A stretch of 58,786 nucleotides of DNA from NCBI GenBank assembly GCA_020718105.1, contig DYDA01000013.1, positions 1 to 58,786 of the forward strand, written 5' to 3'. Each line of letters starts with the position of its first letter. Positions within the stretch are counted from its first letter, which is position 1. The position numbers and the translations under genes are program-made. The stretch is from Micavibrio sp. (GTDB lineage Bacteria > Pseudomonadota > Alphaproteobacteria > UBA9219). The notes under the pieces are model-generated. The model saw only the letters and a program-made list of their open reading frames with translations. It had not been told where the DNA came from and searched no databases. This document shows, piece by piece, positions 1-9,386 of the stretch.

Positions 1-143
1 ACTTTTTGCTCTCAAAATCCTAATTCCAGCCACACAATTTTGTCCATTATGCCCAATTCTTCCGCTTTGAATCACTTTCGACTTCGCGTACACTTTTTTG
101 GGCAGCCCAAACGACCACCAAAACCACCCTTAAAGGAGGGAGT

Positions 144-1544
144 ATGTCCCACACGCAAACATCTTGGCATCGCCCCCTCTGGTTCTTTGGCTTTTTGATT
201 CTTCTCGCCCTTCTGCCCCTTCCCTTTGGTAGCAACCGGCCTTGGGCTTCGGATCTTTTTGCCGTTTTTTCCGGTCTTCTCCTTATGGCCATGTTATGGG
301 ATACACGTAACGCCAAACCCGCAGCAGGCTTTCCTCCACGCAAAAGGATTGGCTTAGCCATCCTTGGTTTCTCAATCGTCATTTTCTGGACATTTATTCA
401 AGTCGCCTCATGGCCGCCAGAAAGCTGGCATCATCCGATATGGAAAGAAGCTCAACTTCTTTTGGGACAGCTAAAAGGATCCATTTCAGTTGATACCGGC
501 GTTTTTGCGGAATCCCTTCTTCGTCTGACTGGCTATGGGGCTTGTTTTCTTTTGGCCTTCGTCGGAGGACGCGACAGCCATAACGCCTCGCGTCTTATTC
601 TCACGATTGCTGGGGCTGGCGTTGCTTATGCTTTTTACGGCCTTCTTGCCCAATCCATGGGGAGCGATACGATTTTATGGTACAAGAAATGGGCGTATCA
701 GGGCTTTTTGACATCAACCTTCGTGAATAAAAATACCTATGCCGCTTATGCCGGTTTTGGTTTGATTTGCGGCTTGGCTCTTTTAGGCGAGCGCTTTAAA
801 CACATCACGCTAACCGACCCTCATTTGGCCAAACGATCCAAAATGGCGGCGCTCATTGACTCCCTAATCCTTAAAGACTACGCCGCGCTTTTTTCGCTTC
901 TTCTTATCTTGGCGGCTTTAGCTCTAACAGGATCACGCGCCGGTATCGCCAGCTCTTTAATCGGCGTCACAGGATTCTTTATCGCCATGCTGTGGCATAA
1001 GCGAGCTCACTCACCGCGCTGGCTATGGTTGAGCCTTAGCGGTCTTGTTCTTTTCCTTTTCTTCATCGTCTTAGGGGGAGAATCCCTTCTTGAAAGACTG
1101 GATCAAAACAAGCTGGGCGAAGATATGGGGGCGCGCCTCAGTGCTTATCAACTAGAAGGACAAGCCATCAGCGACAATCCATGGCTAGGGTTTGGCCTTG
1201 GTTCCTTTGAGCCCGCCTTTAGGCTTTATCGCGATTCTTCTCTGCCCATCTGGTTTCAGCATGCCCACAACGATTATTTGGAAATGATGATGGATCTTGG
1301 GATTCCTGTGGCAACGATTTTATTTCTATCTCTCTCGATTTTGATGAGTTGTTGCGTATCAGGGCTCAAGAAAAGAAAAAAGGATGCCCATTATTCCGCC
1401 ATCGCGGTGGGGGCATCCTTCCTTATCATAACGCATGCCTTTTTAGATTTCAGCCTCCACATTCCGGCCTTTGCCGCAACTTATGCCGCCCTTTTAGGTC
1501 TGGGCGTGGCACAAAGCTGGTCTTTACACGAGCGTCATTCTTAA
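144..1544 (+). CDS. O-antigen ligase / Wzy-type polymerase family membrane protein
   Basis: Predicted inner-membrane protein of 466 residues with about ten or more hydrophobic segments. The pattern fits the O-antigen ligase (Wzy_C) family, which joins or polymerises lipid-linked glycans on the periplasmic side. Visible family marks are FVNKNTYA near residue 195, GSRAG at 263-267 and HAHNDY at 373-378; the His-Asn-Asp segment lies in the large periplasmic loop typical of the family. The ATG has an excellent ribosome site, AAAGGAGG, seven bases upstream. It is the only plus-strand gene at this end of the locus and converges on the TPR gene, leaving 11 bases between stops. Whether it acts as polymerase or ligase cannot be decided from sequence; a second family member lies at 10731-12125. 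Confidence 0.85.
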   Translation: MSHTQTSWHRPLWFFGFLILLALLPLPFGSNRPWASDLFAVFSGLLLMAMLWDTRNAKPAAGFPPRKRIGLAILGFSIVIFWTFIQVASWPPESWHHPIWKEAQLLLGQLKGSISVDTGVFAESLLRLTGYGACFLLAFVGGRDSHNASRLILTIAGAGVAYAFYGLLAQSMGSDTILWYKKWAYQGFLTSTFVNKNTYAAYAGFGLICGLALLGERFKHITLTDPHLAKRSKMAALIDSLILKDYAALFSLLLILAALALTGSRAGIASSLIGVTGFFIAMLWHKRAHSPRWLWLSLSGLVLFLFFIVLGGESLLERLDQNKLGEDMGARLSAYQLEGQAISDNPWLGFGLGSFEPAFRLYRDSSLPIWFQHAHNDYLEMMMDLGIPVATILFLSLSILMSCCVSGLKKRKKDAHYSAIAVGASFLIITHAFLDFSLHIPAFAATYAALLGLGVAQSWSLHERHS

Positions 1545-1555
1545 AAACAACGAGC

Positions 1556-2245
1556 CTAAGGCAAAAGGTCAAGCTGGTCTTGAAAATGCTTAAGGCTTTG
1601 CATGTCATCACGCAAAGCGGCCTCAACAACCGAGGCAAAGCGACCCGCCTTCGCAACCTTAGCAAGGCCGGTTGGATCATAAGCCCACGCCTCACGCACA
1701 AGTTTTGGAATTTGATGACGCGAGGCTTCATCTAACGCCTCCCCCAAGGCAAGCGCCATTTGAAGGCGCGGCAAAAGAAGGCGGGGCTCATAAGGGGCGC
1801 TGGAAAGCGATTGCCGCCATGCTTCAGCCACCTGCTGCAGGTTGCCCTTTTGATACAGCAAATAGGCCAGACGAAACCAACCATAGGGATCAGACGGAGA
1901 AACCCACAAAGCTTTGCGTTGCCATGCTTCTGCTTCTTGGAAGAACGCCTCTTTTTCCTCGGCCCTTGAAACAGTTTCTGCCCGTTCAAGAGAAACAAGC
2001 GCCAAGTCATTATAAAGAGAGTTGGTGTGAATCCAAGGGGAGACACGCAATCGTCCCGACTCTAACGTGTTAAGCTCTCTGGCCGAAACGACCCTTCCCT
2101 CTAATAAGGCGAGACGCGCAGACTCGCCAGATATTTCTATAAAACGCCCGACGAGGAAAGGACTGCCGAAAACAATCAAAAGCAGGCCTAACCACGCCAT
2201 CCACCAAAAAGGAACAAGGGGGGATCTAGTCCGAGTAGTATTCAT
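1556..2245 (-). CDS. Membrane-anchored TPR-like protein of the exopolysaccharide locus
   Basis: A 229-residue protein with one N-terminal transmembrane helix (about residues 10-28, WWMAWLGLLLIVFG) followed by an alpha-helical region. Paired-helix units such as YGWFRLAYLLYQKGNLQQVAEAW suggest tetratricopeptide-like repeats, so a scaffold or assembly role in polysaccharide export is likely but inferred. I choose the ATG at 2245 because it overlaps the end of the tyrosine-kinase gene by 20 bases; the longer reading frame to 2284 would add 13 residues that merely mirror the kinase C-terminus in another frame. It is the last gene of the minus-strand export run and is probably translationally coupled to the kinase. 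No catalytic motif is visible. Confidence 0.7.
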   Translation of the reverse strand: MNTTRTRSPLVPFWWMAWLGLLLIVFGSPFLVGRFIEISGESARLALLEGRVVSARELNTLESGRLRVSPWIHTNSLYNDLALVSLERAETVSRAEEKEAFFQEAEAWQRKALWVSPSDPYGWFRLAYLLYQKGNLQQVAEAWRQSLSSAPYEPRLLLPRLQMALALGEALDEASRHQIPKLVREAWAYDPTGLAKVAKAGRFASVVEAALRDDMQSLKHFQDQLDLLP

Positions 2246-4454
2246 GATAACGATGATTGTAATAGCCATCGCCATAAGAGGCAACTTCGTTCAAATTGAC
2301 CTGATTAAGGACAGCCCCCGCAACACGACAATCAAAAGTCTTAAGTTGCTTAAGCGCTTGAACAACCGCATCACGCGACGTATCCGCCCATTTAACGACA
2401 AAGAGGCTGGTGTCAACGCTACGCGCTACCATTGCCGCATCGGAAACCGCCAAAATAGGCGGCGTATCGACGATGACAAGATCATACTGAGGCGCGACCT
2501 CCGTCATGAACCTTTTCATTTGCTGTGACCCCAGCAAATCTTGCGCATTAGGCGCACGACCAAAGGCCGGAATAATGTCCAATCCCGACACCAAAGAATC
2601 ATGCCGGACCACATCCTTTAAAGCATGCGTTCCTGTCAAAAGAGACGATAGGTCCTTACCATTAGCGGCAATTTCCAACAAACGAGCAATGCGCGGACGA
2701 CGAAGATCAGCATCGATGAGAAGAATCTTGTTTCCAGCGGCCGCCAAAGAACGCGCCATAGACAAACAGAATGTCGTTTTACCTTCTCCAGGACCAGAAC
2801 TGGTGACCATCACGGTTTTGGGCGGGTGATCCACATTTGAAAAATGGATCGCCGTTCTTACCGTACGAAGCGCCTCGCTATACGCGGAAAGAGGCTTATC
2901 CACCACATAATCTTCAGGCGGCCTGTTCGAAATCGTCTTGAGGCTTGGGACTTGCCCAATGACGGGAAGCCCTGTGCTTTCCTCCAGCTGCGGCGCTGTA
3001 CGGAATCCACGATCAAAAAACTCGATCAAATAGGAAAAGACAATACCCAAAATGCCGCCTAGAAACGCTCCAGCGATTAAGAAAAGCCATTTCTGTGGGA
3101 ACGCAGGGCGCACAGGAACATCAGCGCGCGCAATAATGCGCGTATCAGGAAGCTGCATTTCCTGCTGTTCAGACGTTTGCTTAAAGCGCGCCAAAAAGTT
3201 TTCATAAAGAGTGCGGTTCGCGTCAGCTTCACGCTGCAATTGACGAAGTTGAACCGTATCTTTCAACTCGCTTCCCGCTTTTCCCTCAAGACGCGTTAGT
3301 TCGCCTTGCAATTGCCTATCCTTGGCATGAGCAATATCCACTTCACTGGCCAAAGACTTCAATATTTTTTGAACTTCCTCGGCAATCTTACGTTGAATAT
3401 CCATACGTTCGGCACGCGCATTGATCATCGTAGGATGCCGATCACCATAACGCGTAGAAAGCTCAGCCTCCTTGCGTCGCACTTCAGCTTCCTGCTCACG
3501 CAACCGTTGGATAAGAGGCGCCGAAAGAACATCCGAAGATCCCTCAATCCCCCCCCCTGCGCTCACCATCGCTTGCGCACTACGCAAACGGGCCTCAGCC
3601 TGAGCCGTTAGAGCACGCGCAGCAATCAGTTGCGAGTTGATTTCTTGCATCTGGCGCGTGGCAACCGTGCCGCCTTCAATCTGGATCAAGTTGGCTTTTT
3701 GACGAAAATCTTCGACAACACGTTCACTGCTTTCAACATCCTGCCTAAGCGTCGTCAGACGTTCACTTAACCATTTGTTGGCGCGCGCCGCGACTTCGTA
3801 TTTGGCCTCAAGTTGATCAACAAGGTATTCGTCCGCGACCGCGTTGGCAATCTGTGCGGCTTTTTGGGCATCTTGCGATTCAAACGTCACATAAAGGCTC
3901 ATTGAGCGGCCATCATTGACGATAGAGAGTTTCTTTTGAACGGCCTTCGCCGTTGCCGCCTTTTGCGCTTGTTCGCGCTCGGCTTCCTCAGCTTGAGGCG
4001 GCTCGCTCAACCAATGCGATGGGTTAAGCCATCGCGACCAAGAACGCCCAGTCTTGTTGAACTCAGTATCTTGAAGAAGATTCAATTTCTTGATGACTCG
4101 ATCCAAAACAGAACGCGATGTGATAATATCAATTTCGCTACGCAACGTCGCGCTGTCGCTTCCCATGGGAGAAAGACTGCTTCCCATTTCAAAAAGCTTT
4201 GCTTGCCGTTGATCAAGAAGAAGGACGACTTCCCCCTTGTATTGTGGTGTTAAAATCAAGGAAACCAGAAGGCCTAAAACGGCACCAACAGCCACCATTC
4301 GCAAGACAATGAAAAGCCGCCGACGCAAAAGGCGACCGGCCTCGCGAAAATCGACCCCATGGATAAAACCACCCGAGAAAGACGGAACGGAAAGGGCAAA
4401 AGCGGAATCCTCCGCGCCCCCTTGTCTTTCATTTTTTTGCTCTGATAACGTCAT
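2226..4454 (-). CDS. Polysaccharide co-polymerase / bacterial tyrosine autokinase (Wzc/ExoP type)
   Basis: A 742-residue inner-membrane protein that controls polymer chain length and export through its own tyrosine phosphorylation. The N-terminal Wzz domain has a first membrane helix near residues 48-70. A long periplasmic coiled coil (about 200-410) follows, then a GNVR-type segment ending in a second membrane helix (about 458-475), then a CpsD-like kinase. The kinase shows Walker A SSGPGEGKTTF (about 552), Walker A' LLIDADLRRPR (about 578) and Walker B VIVDTPP. The tail is tyrosine-rich (YGDGYYNHRYHEYY), the expected phosphorylation cluster. The start is the ATG at 4454, preceded by AAGGAG; the in-frame GTG at 4478 has no ribosome site. 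It lies downstream of the Wza-like gene, and the fused architecture matches proteobacterial rather than firmicute systems. Confidence 0.93.
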   Translation of the reverse strand: MTLSEQKNERQGGAEDSAFALSVPSFSGGFIHGVDFREAGRLLRRRLFIVLRMVAVGAVLGLLVSLILTPQYKGEVVLLLDQRQAKLFEMGSSLSPMGSDSATLRSEIDIITSRSVLDRVIKKLNLLQDTEFNKTGRSWSRWLNPSHWLSEPPQAEEAEREQAQKAATAKAVQKKLSIVNDGRSMSLYVTFESQDAQKAAQIANAVADEYLVDQLEAKYEVAARANKWLSERLTTLRQDVESSERVVEDFRQKANLIQIEGGTVATRQMQEINSQLIAARALTAQAEARLRSAQAMVSAGGGIEGSSDVLSAPLIQRLREQEAEVRRKEAELSTRYGDRHPTMINARAERMDIQRKIAEEVQKILKSLASEVDIAHAKDRQLQGELTRLEGKAGSELKDTVQLRQLQREADANRTLYENFLARFKQTSEQQEMQLPDTRIIARADVPVRPAFPQKWLFLIAGAFLGGILGIVFSYLIEFFDRGFRTAPQLEESTGLPVIGQVPSLKTISNRPPEDYVVDKPLSAYSEALRTVRTAIHFSNVDHPPKTVMVTSSGPGEGKTTFCLSMARSLAAAGNKILLIDADLRRPRIARLLEIAANGKDLSSLLTGTHALKDVVRHDSLVSGLDIIPAFGRAPNAQDLLGSQQMKRFMTEVAPQYDLVIVDTPPILAVSDAAMVARSVDTSLFVVKWADTSRDAVVQALKQLKTFDCRVAGAVLNQVNLNEVASYGDGYYNHRYHEYYSD

Positions 4455-4586
4455 CGAAAAGTCTCCTTGCGATCCCACGCTTCATTCTACATCTTTAATT
4501 CTTAAAACGACATAAACATTGGGGGCTGAAAAAACTCACACCCTTTCATTAAGAACGATTTAACTGAATGACTATAGTTTCAGCAA

Positions 4587-5231
4587 CTAAAAGAAGCGTT
4601 CTGGGACGCGGATGATATCCCCAGGGGCAACAACAGCCTCTTCAATCGCCGGAGAATCTTTCTTTTCAGGGTCATTGGCATGAGAAATAGTCGCCCCGCT
4701 TTTATCGGCGCGATAAGTATAGCCGCCCGCCAAAGCCACGGCATTAATGACCGTCATGCCGTTAACATAAGGATAACTTCCGGGTTTTGAGACTTCGCCT
4801 AAAATAAAGAAGGGACGGTAATTGATAACCTGAGCGCTAACACGCGGATCATGCAAATAGCCTTCAGCTAATTTTTTACGAACCGCTTGTTCAAAAAAGC
4901 GAATGGGCTGGCCTGCAACACGCACATCCCCAATCAAAGGCAGCGCGACGATCCCCGTGCTGCCAACTTCATATTCACCTGACAAGTCGGCTTCGCCATA
5001 AACGGTCAACTTAATGCGATCACCTGTGCCAAGAACGTATTCTTGACTGCCGCCACTGCTCTCTTGTCTTAAGGGTTGTTCTACCGCGCTATCGTCAGAA
5101 GAGGCTCTCGCTTGAGACCGCGAAGAGGCCCCCGCCGTAACGGGAATCGCGGCCCAAGAAGAAGCGGAAGAAAGGAGTAACGCCGCACAGAAAAAAACCA
5201 ATACAAAGAAAACCCTTTGGCTTTTACGCAT
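4587..5231 (-). CDS. Polysaccharide export protein, Wza-like (Poly_export and SLBB)
   Basis: A secreted 214-residue protein. A hydrophobic signal segment (VFFVLVFFCAALLLSSASSWA) spans about residues 8-28. A Poly_export domain (YVLGTGDRIKLTVYGEADLSGEYEV onward, about 65-145) and one SLBB domain (FILGEVSKPGSYPY onward) follow. Such proteins form the periplasmic or outer-membrane channel for capsule and exopolysaccharide. At about 214 residues it is much shorter than E. coli Wza (about 380) and lacks the C-terminal amphipathic helix that makes the outer-membrane pore. The separate beta-barrel encoded just upstream may supply that pore. The ATG has GAGGGAG seven bases upstream. The 132-base gap to the kinase gene holds no clear terminator. 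Confidence 0.9.
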   Translation of the reverse strand: MRKSQRVFFVLVFFCAALLLSSASSWAAIPVTAGASSRSQARASSDDSAVEQPLRQESSGGSQEYVLGTGDRIKLTVYGEADLSGEYEVGSTGIVALPLIGDVRVAGQPIRFFEQAVRKKLAEGYLHDPRVSAQVINYRPFFILGEVSKPGSYPYVNGMTVINAVALAGGYTYRADKSGATISHANDPEKKDSPAIEEAVVAPGDIIRVPERFF

Positions 5232-5259
5232 ACGCTAACTCCCTCAACCGATACACAAC

Positions 5260-6585
5260 TTACAAGCGAACGCCAAGACGTACCGTAACCATGTTGCGCG
5301 TAAACTCAGAGGTATCATCTGTGGAATAACGGCGCTCCCAGCTATAAAGCAAATCAGAGTACAGATTGCGGTTGATAAGATAACGACCACCTAGACCCGA
5401 TGAAAGAGCATCGTCTTCACGTTCGCCAAGGCCGTTAAAATCAGCATGCGAATAGGCCACATTGCCTTCAAGAAGAACATTGCGAAGCAATTCATGCGTC
5501 ACCGTTGCCGAACCGCCCGTTTGATAGAAGCTGTTGTACCCATCAAGTGTCGTTTCTTCGATGGTGCGATCCGCCTCTAAAACAACAGAAGTCATGCCCG
5601 TCACGTTCCAGTCCAAGCGGCCGCCAATTTTAGGCGTGCTGAGGGTCTTTTTGACAACAAAGTCATCATAATGTTGAACCATCCATCCCGCGAAGAGATC
5701 AACAGAGGTGATGCCGCCCAAATCAGCCGTAGCACCAACAACCGTTTCAAACCCATCCGATTGATGAGTCGGGTTACTGTCATAATCACGCACATTGTAC
5801 GCACCGCGCACGTAGGGCTTTAAGTTACCAGAAACTTGATAGCCAAGCTTGCCGCCCACGACATGCTCATTGCGATCACGGGTGCTTTGATCGATAAGAC
5901 CGCTCGTCGATGCCGTATCATCATAATCAAAGCGCTTATAATCATAATCCGCATTGACCTTTAAAAGGCCTACGCCGCGATAAAAGGAAAGCCCGCCTTT
6001 AGCCACGCCAAAAGTCGTTGGTTCGGATCCATTGACGGCATTCGGCGACGTACGCGACTCAGCAAGTCTTTGGTAGCCCGCACGCCCACCAAGCCACGTT
6101 TCAGCAAGAATATCATAACGACCATTCACGTCCACAACAGCATTCTTATAATCCTCGCTGGCGTGTTGGCTGTAATAGTTGATATCGCCAAACGTCGTCA
6201 CCGACAAAGCGTGACGACCCCAGTTAGAAAACAGATTAACGATCGGGCGAATAGTGCCGATGGCATCACCGCGCTCATCATTCGGTGTCGCATAGAGATT
6301 GGAGTCATAGGTTTCACCAAGCTCAAGCGTGGGAAACAATTCAAAACTCCCCATTTCAATCGGAGCAGCATCATAATCGGGACGAGGGTGCTCAAGAACA
6401 GATTCGGCGCGACCCGGACGATCATTTTTAAGATCGACAGGGTTGCCAAGAACAATGGAGCTGTCCGGTTGAGGCCGTCCGCCGAAAAGCCCCTCAGGAC
6501 CATAAGCTTGAGCCGAGGACGCGCTGACCAGAAGAGCCGCTGCCGTAAGAAGAGCGCATCCGCCCCATTGTTTTGTATTATTCAT
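5260..6585 (-). CDS. Outer-membrane beta-barrel protein of the exopolysaccharide locus
   Basis: A 441-residue exported protein with signal peptide (residues 1-27, ending SSAQA). The mature part alternates polar and aromatic residues in short strands, for example KPYVRGAYNVRDYDSN and SDLLYSWERRYSTDD, and ends in a strand closing with hydrophobics (MVTVRLGVRL), as in outer-membrane barrels. It resembles the 'putative beta-barrel porin 2' type found next to Wza-like genes in several exopolysaccharide clusters, where it is thought to act as the outer-membrane conduit. Twenty-eight bases separate it from the Wza-like gene, in the same direction. The assignment to the family is by pattern and context, not by a conserved motif. 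Confidence 0.8.
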   Translation of the reverse strand: MNNTKQWGGCALLTAAALLVSASSAQAYGPEGLFGGRPQPDSSIVLGNPVDLKNDRPGRAESVLEHPRPDYDAAPIEMGSFELFPTLELGETYDSNLYATPNDERGDAIGTIRPIVNLFSNWGRHALSVTTFGDINYYSQHASEDYKNAVVDVNGRYDILAETWLGGRAGYQRLAESRTSPNAVNGSEPTTFGVAKGGLSFYRGVGLLKVNADYDYKRFDYDDTASTSGLIDQSTRDRNEHVVGGKLGYQVSGNLKPYVRGAYNVRDYDSNPTHQSDGFETVVGATADLGGITSVDLFAGWMVQHYDDFVVKKTLSTPKIGGRLDWNVTGMTSVVLEADRTIEETTLDGYNSFYQTGGSATVTHELLRNVLLEGNVAYSHADFNGLGEREDDALSSGLGGRYLINRNLYSDLLYSWERRYSTDDTSEFTRNMVTVRLGVRL

Positions 6586-6636
6586 TCTTCCCTCACTTCA
6601 CGATCAAAACAGTTTCAAACACTCAACCAACGTCAC

Positions 6637-7227
6637 TTAATCAGCGCTAGGCTTTTGTGTGGAAGGGGGTTCCTTCCCAGGGCCAATGGTCACAGGAGGC
6701 AAGCCAGGCCCCCGCATGCCAGGAAGCTGCGCCAACAAGGCACCTTCGCCAGCCAAAGCCGATATTTGCAAAAAGGCTGTTTCACACTGGTTAGGGCGAC
6801 CAGAAGCAACAACAACAGGTGCTTTAGAAAAGTCCTGCGAAGCTTGAACAATCGTCGCATAAAGTTGCGTGGACGCTTGCTCTGGTGTCATCGCTTCAAC
6901 AACGCGACGCAAATCAGCGCAAATAGCGGGAACGCTTGGCGGCGTGATTTGAGGAGCATACTGTCCTGCAAGAGCCATCATCTTATTAGAAAAATCAGGA
7001 TCCGTTCCCATGACATTTTGCGTTGTCTTCAGCAAAGCGCGGATAACAGAATCAACATTACCAGGCCCGCCCTTTAAAAGACCTTGCACTTCAGCAAGAT
7101 TCTTGTTGGCCAAGGCAGCGTTAGCTTGCCCCGTAACGGAATCCGCAGCATGTGACAACCCCATGCCAACAAACAAAAAGGTCGATAGAAATCCTACAAA
7201 AAAAGATTGAGCCAGAGATTTTTTCAT
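6637..7227 (-). CDS. Secreted protein of unknown function
   Basis: A 196-residue protein starting MKKSLAQSFFVGFLST, with a signal peptide ending near SHAADS. The mature region is mostly helical and has a proline-rich C-terminus (PGLPPVTIGPGKEPPS). It has two cysteines (in AICADL and NQCETA) that may form a disulfide. I do not recognise a family. The start at 7227 has a perfect GGAGG seven bases upstream; the in-frame upstream ATGs have none. It is the gene before the outer-membrane barrel (51 bases apart, same strand), so an accessory role in polysaccharide export is a guess from context only. Confidence 0.7.
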   Translation of the reverse strand: MKKSLAQSFFVGFLSTFLFVGMGLSHAADSVTGQANAALANKNLAEVQGLLKGGPGNVDSVIRALLKTTQNVMGTDPDFSNKMMALAGQYAPQITPPSVPAICADLRRVVEAMTPEQASTQLYATIVQASQDFSKAPVVVASGRPNQCETAFLQISALAGEGALLAQLPGMRGPGLPPVTIGPGKEPPSTQKPSAD

Positions 7228-7332
7228 TAAAGCCTCCATAAGCAAATACAAGTGAACACACTCCTTATAGGCAAAAAACAGCCCTACGACAATAGTTTTT
7301 CTTTAAAACCCCATTGCCGCCACAATAAGTGC

Positions 7333-7369
7333 GACAAAAAAGACGCGCCCCGCTTCCGCGAGGCGCGCC
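7333..7369 (-). terminator. Rho-independent terminator after the HExxH gene
   Basis: On the minus strand a 12-base-pair GC-rich stem (GGCGCGCCTCGC, loop GGAA, GCGGGGCGCGTC, with one G-T pair and one mismatch) is followed by a run of six to seven T. It lies 28 bases after the stop codon at 7397 and ahead of the unknown secreted gene, so it separates the two transcription units. Confidence 0.8.
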
Positions 7370-7396
7370 CCATTACCCCTTTTTCTTATATTGCTA

Positions 7397-7921
7397 TTAT
7401 CTTTCCATCGAAGCCACTGCCACTGCGCTTGTTGTCGCGGGGCAAGCCGCCATACGGCCGATCCACGAAGCCCTGACGAAGGGGGAATGCCCACGCTCTT
7501 CAAGCCATTTGTTTTGAAGCGTATAGGCCTCAACTTCTTTAGACTGAGGGCAGCTCCACACGGTGCTACGCTTATAACTTTGAGCGTAATGCACCAGTTC
7601 GTGCACCAAAAGGCTCATCTGCGTCGAGTCCTCATGGTCAAAGTAACGATGGTCCAACACAACCTGCCCACCAACATAAAGAGCCTTGGCACGCCCCGAT
7701 AAACGCCCCATATGGCTCACGATCTCGCTCAGCTGGCTTTGGCTGGCCACAACGCGGGGAAGAGCAGGAACGCGAACGCCCGTCTGAGCCTCAACCCACG
7801 CCATCAACGGCGCGATCACAGCGGCTGGGATAACCTCACCGTCCTCATAGTCAGCGTGCGCCGTTTGGGGAAACCCTGCCAGCAGGGCCAAAGCAAAAAT
7901 GATATAAAGGAATGTTTTCAT
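7397..7921 (-). CDS. Small secreted protein with HExxH metallopeptidase-like motif
   Basis: A 174-residue protein with signal peptide (MKTFLYIIFALALLAGF, cleavage near AHA). The mature part holds LLVHELVHYAQ, an HExxH zinc-peptidase signature, followed by a conserved-looking KEVEAYTLQNKWLEERG segment whose Glu could be the third metal ligand. Function is unknown; a small zinc peptidase or a related non-catalytic protein is possible. An alternative GTG start at 7954 would add 11 residues before the signal peptide; I prefer the ATG at 7921. The gene ends just before a strong terminator, so it is probably a separate unit from the export genes downstream. Confidence 0.68.
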   Translation of the reverse strand: MKTFLYIIFALALLAGFPQTAHADYEDGEVIPAAVIAPLMAWVEAQTGVRVPALPRVVASQSQLSEIVSHMGRLSGRAKALYVGGQVVLDHRYFDHEDSTQMSLLVHELVHYAQSYKRSTVWSCPQSKEVEAYTLQNKWLEERGHSPFVRASWIGRMAACPATTSAVAVASMER

Positions 7922-8024
7922 CGAAACCACCACTCTTTCTTGTGATGATTTCACTTTACGCGAAACAGCCTAAATCACGCTTAACTATTGATATAATTAG
8001 ATATTATTGTTTTTATCTTAAATT

Positions 8025-9332
8025 TTAGGGATCGAGGAATTCCGCCATTTTTAAAGGATTACTTTCATGACTGCCTTTATTTTCATAACTTTTTTTCACG
8101 GAACGCGAAAAAACAAAAAAGAGTCGCCAAAAAAGCAGCAAAGAAGCGGCTAAAACAGCGCTATACCCAACCCCTATCAACCCCACATGAGGAACAAAGA
8201 GAACATTGCCCAACGCGGCGGGAACAAGCATCAAAAAACCGCCAATCCATAAGGACTTATCCTGATGCCTTGCATAAAGGACATAATAAAGAGCCTCGGC
8301 AATCGCAAGGATCAAAACGGACAACAGCATAAGCCAAAGCGTCGGGGCTTCCGTGGCAAAAGCGGGCTTGCCAAAGAACTGAGCTGAATAAGGGATTCCA
8401 ACGCCCAAAACGGTTGACGCGAGAATAACAAAGAGAGCGACTTCCCCCACCATAGACCGCGCTTCTTTCCAAAAAGCCTGATGTTGCCCTTCGCGATAAT
8501 AGGTAATCAGGCGAGGATAGGAAAAAGAATAAAACCCGCTATGAACCAAAGAAAGCAACGCAACAGAAAAAGAGCCATAAAAAGTGATAACCCCCACCGA
8601 TTCAAGACCCAAATAATGAGACACCACAAAACGGTCAACGCTCCACGCCAAAGTCGCGCCAAGCGAGCTTAACCAAAAAGGGAAACTCTTATGAATGGCG
8701 CGTATCAACCAAGGCCAATCAATGGGAAGACGAAAAGCCTCGTGCCACGGATAACGATGGAAAATCCACAACGTCAACACAAGACTTAACGCTTCTCCAC
8801 ACGCCCATGCGACAAGGATAGCCTGCACGCAGCGCAACGAAGGAAAAGCCAGCCCAAAACCAACGACGACAAGACTCCACAACCCCGATCTTACAAAAAA
8901 CAGCGCTGTCGCAAAAAGAGGCCTTCCTAATGAAATAAGATTGGTTGTGAAGATATTGGTCAAATTCTCTAAAACAGCGATGATAAAGATAATGCCGATA
9001 AGTTTATAGCTTGCCACATGAAGGAGCGCTAAAAGAATCCCACAAAGAGCAAAAACAACATAATTGAATCCATAAAAGAGCGTTTGATCACGTATCTTCC
9101 GCATCGCGTTCAACGGCGCACACCCCACCAAATCGCGCACGACGACATAATCAACGCGAAGACCCAAAACGATGGTTGAGATCGTCACAACCGAAAAAAC
9201 AAGGCCATAAACGCCTAAATCGGACAAGCCCAAATAGCGCCCCATATAAAGCGACAAAAGGAGTTTGGCCGCCAAAGAAGCCACACGCAAAAGCACGTTG
9301 GCTATTTTCTTGACAAAAGGGGTGGACTCCAT
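8025..9332 (-). CDS. Polysaccharide flippase (Wzx-type, MATE/oligosaccharide flippase fold)
   Basis: A 435-residue polytopic membrane protein with about twelve hydrophobic segments spread over its whole length. It shows the N-terminal KKIANVLLRVASLAAKLLLSLYMGRYLG pattern typical of polysaccharide biosynthesis flippases. It should move lipid-linked repeat units across the inner membrane for the polymerase. The C-terminal tail is charged and cytoplasmic. The ATG at 9332 has AGGGATCG upstream. It lies apart from the export genes, about 100 bases before the HExxH gene, and a large palindromic element fills the gap on its other side. Distinguishing Wzx from other flippase clans would need profile comparison. 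Confidence 0.82.
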   Translation of the reverse strand: MESTPFVKKIANVLLRVASLAAKLLLSLYMGRYLGLSDLGVYGLVFSVVTISTIVLGLRVDYVVVRDLVGCAPLNAMRKIRDQTLFYGFNYVVFALCGILLALLHVASYKLIGIIFIIAVLENLTNIFTTNLISLGRPLFATALFFVRSGLWSLVVVGFGLAFPSLRCVQAILVAWACGEALSLVLTLWIFHRYPWHEAFRLPIDWPWLIRAIHKSFPFWLSSLGATLAWSVDRFVVSHYLGLESVGVITFYGSFSVALLSLVHSGFYSFSYPRLITYYREGQHQAFWKEARSMVGEVALFVILASTVLGVGIPYSAQFFGKPAFATEAPTLWLMLLSVLILAIAEALYYVLYARHQDKSLWIGGFLMLVPAALGNVLFVPHVGLIGVGYSAVLAASLLLFWRLFFVFSRSVKKSYENKGSHESNPLKMAEFLDP

Positions 9333-9386
9333 CGACGATCCCTAAAAAACAAAAACAAGCACGATGTTTATGAAATAGACTCAAAA

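Noticed and set aside
1-143. Upstream gene or RNA at the window start
   Set aside because: Apart from the ribosome site of the first gene I see no structure, promoter or coding frame that can be supported.
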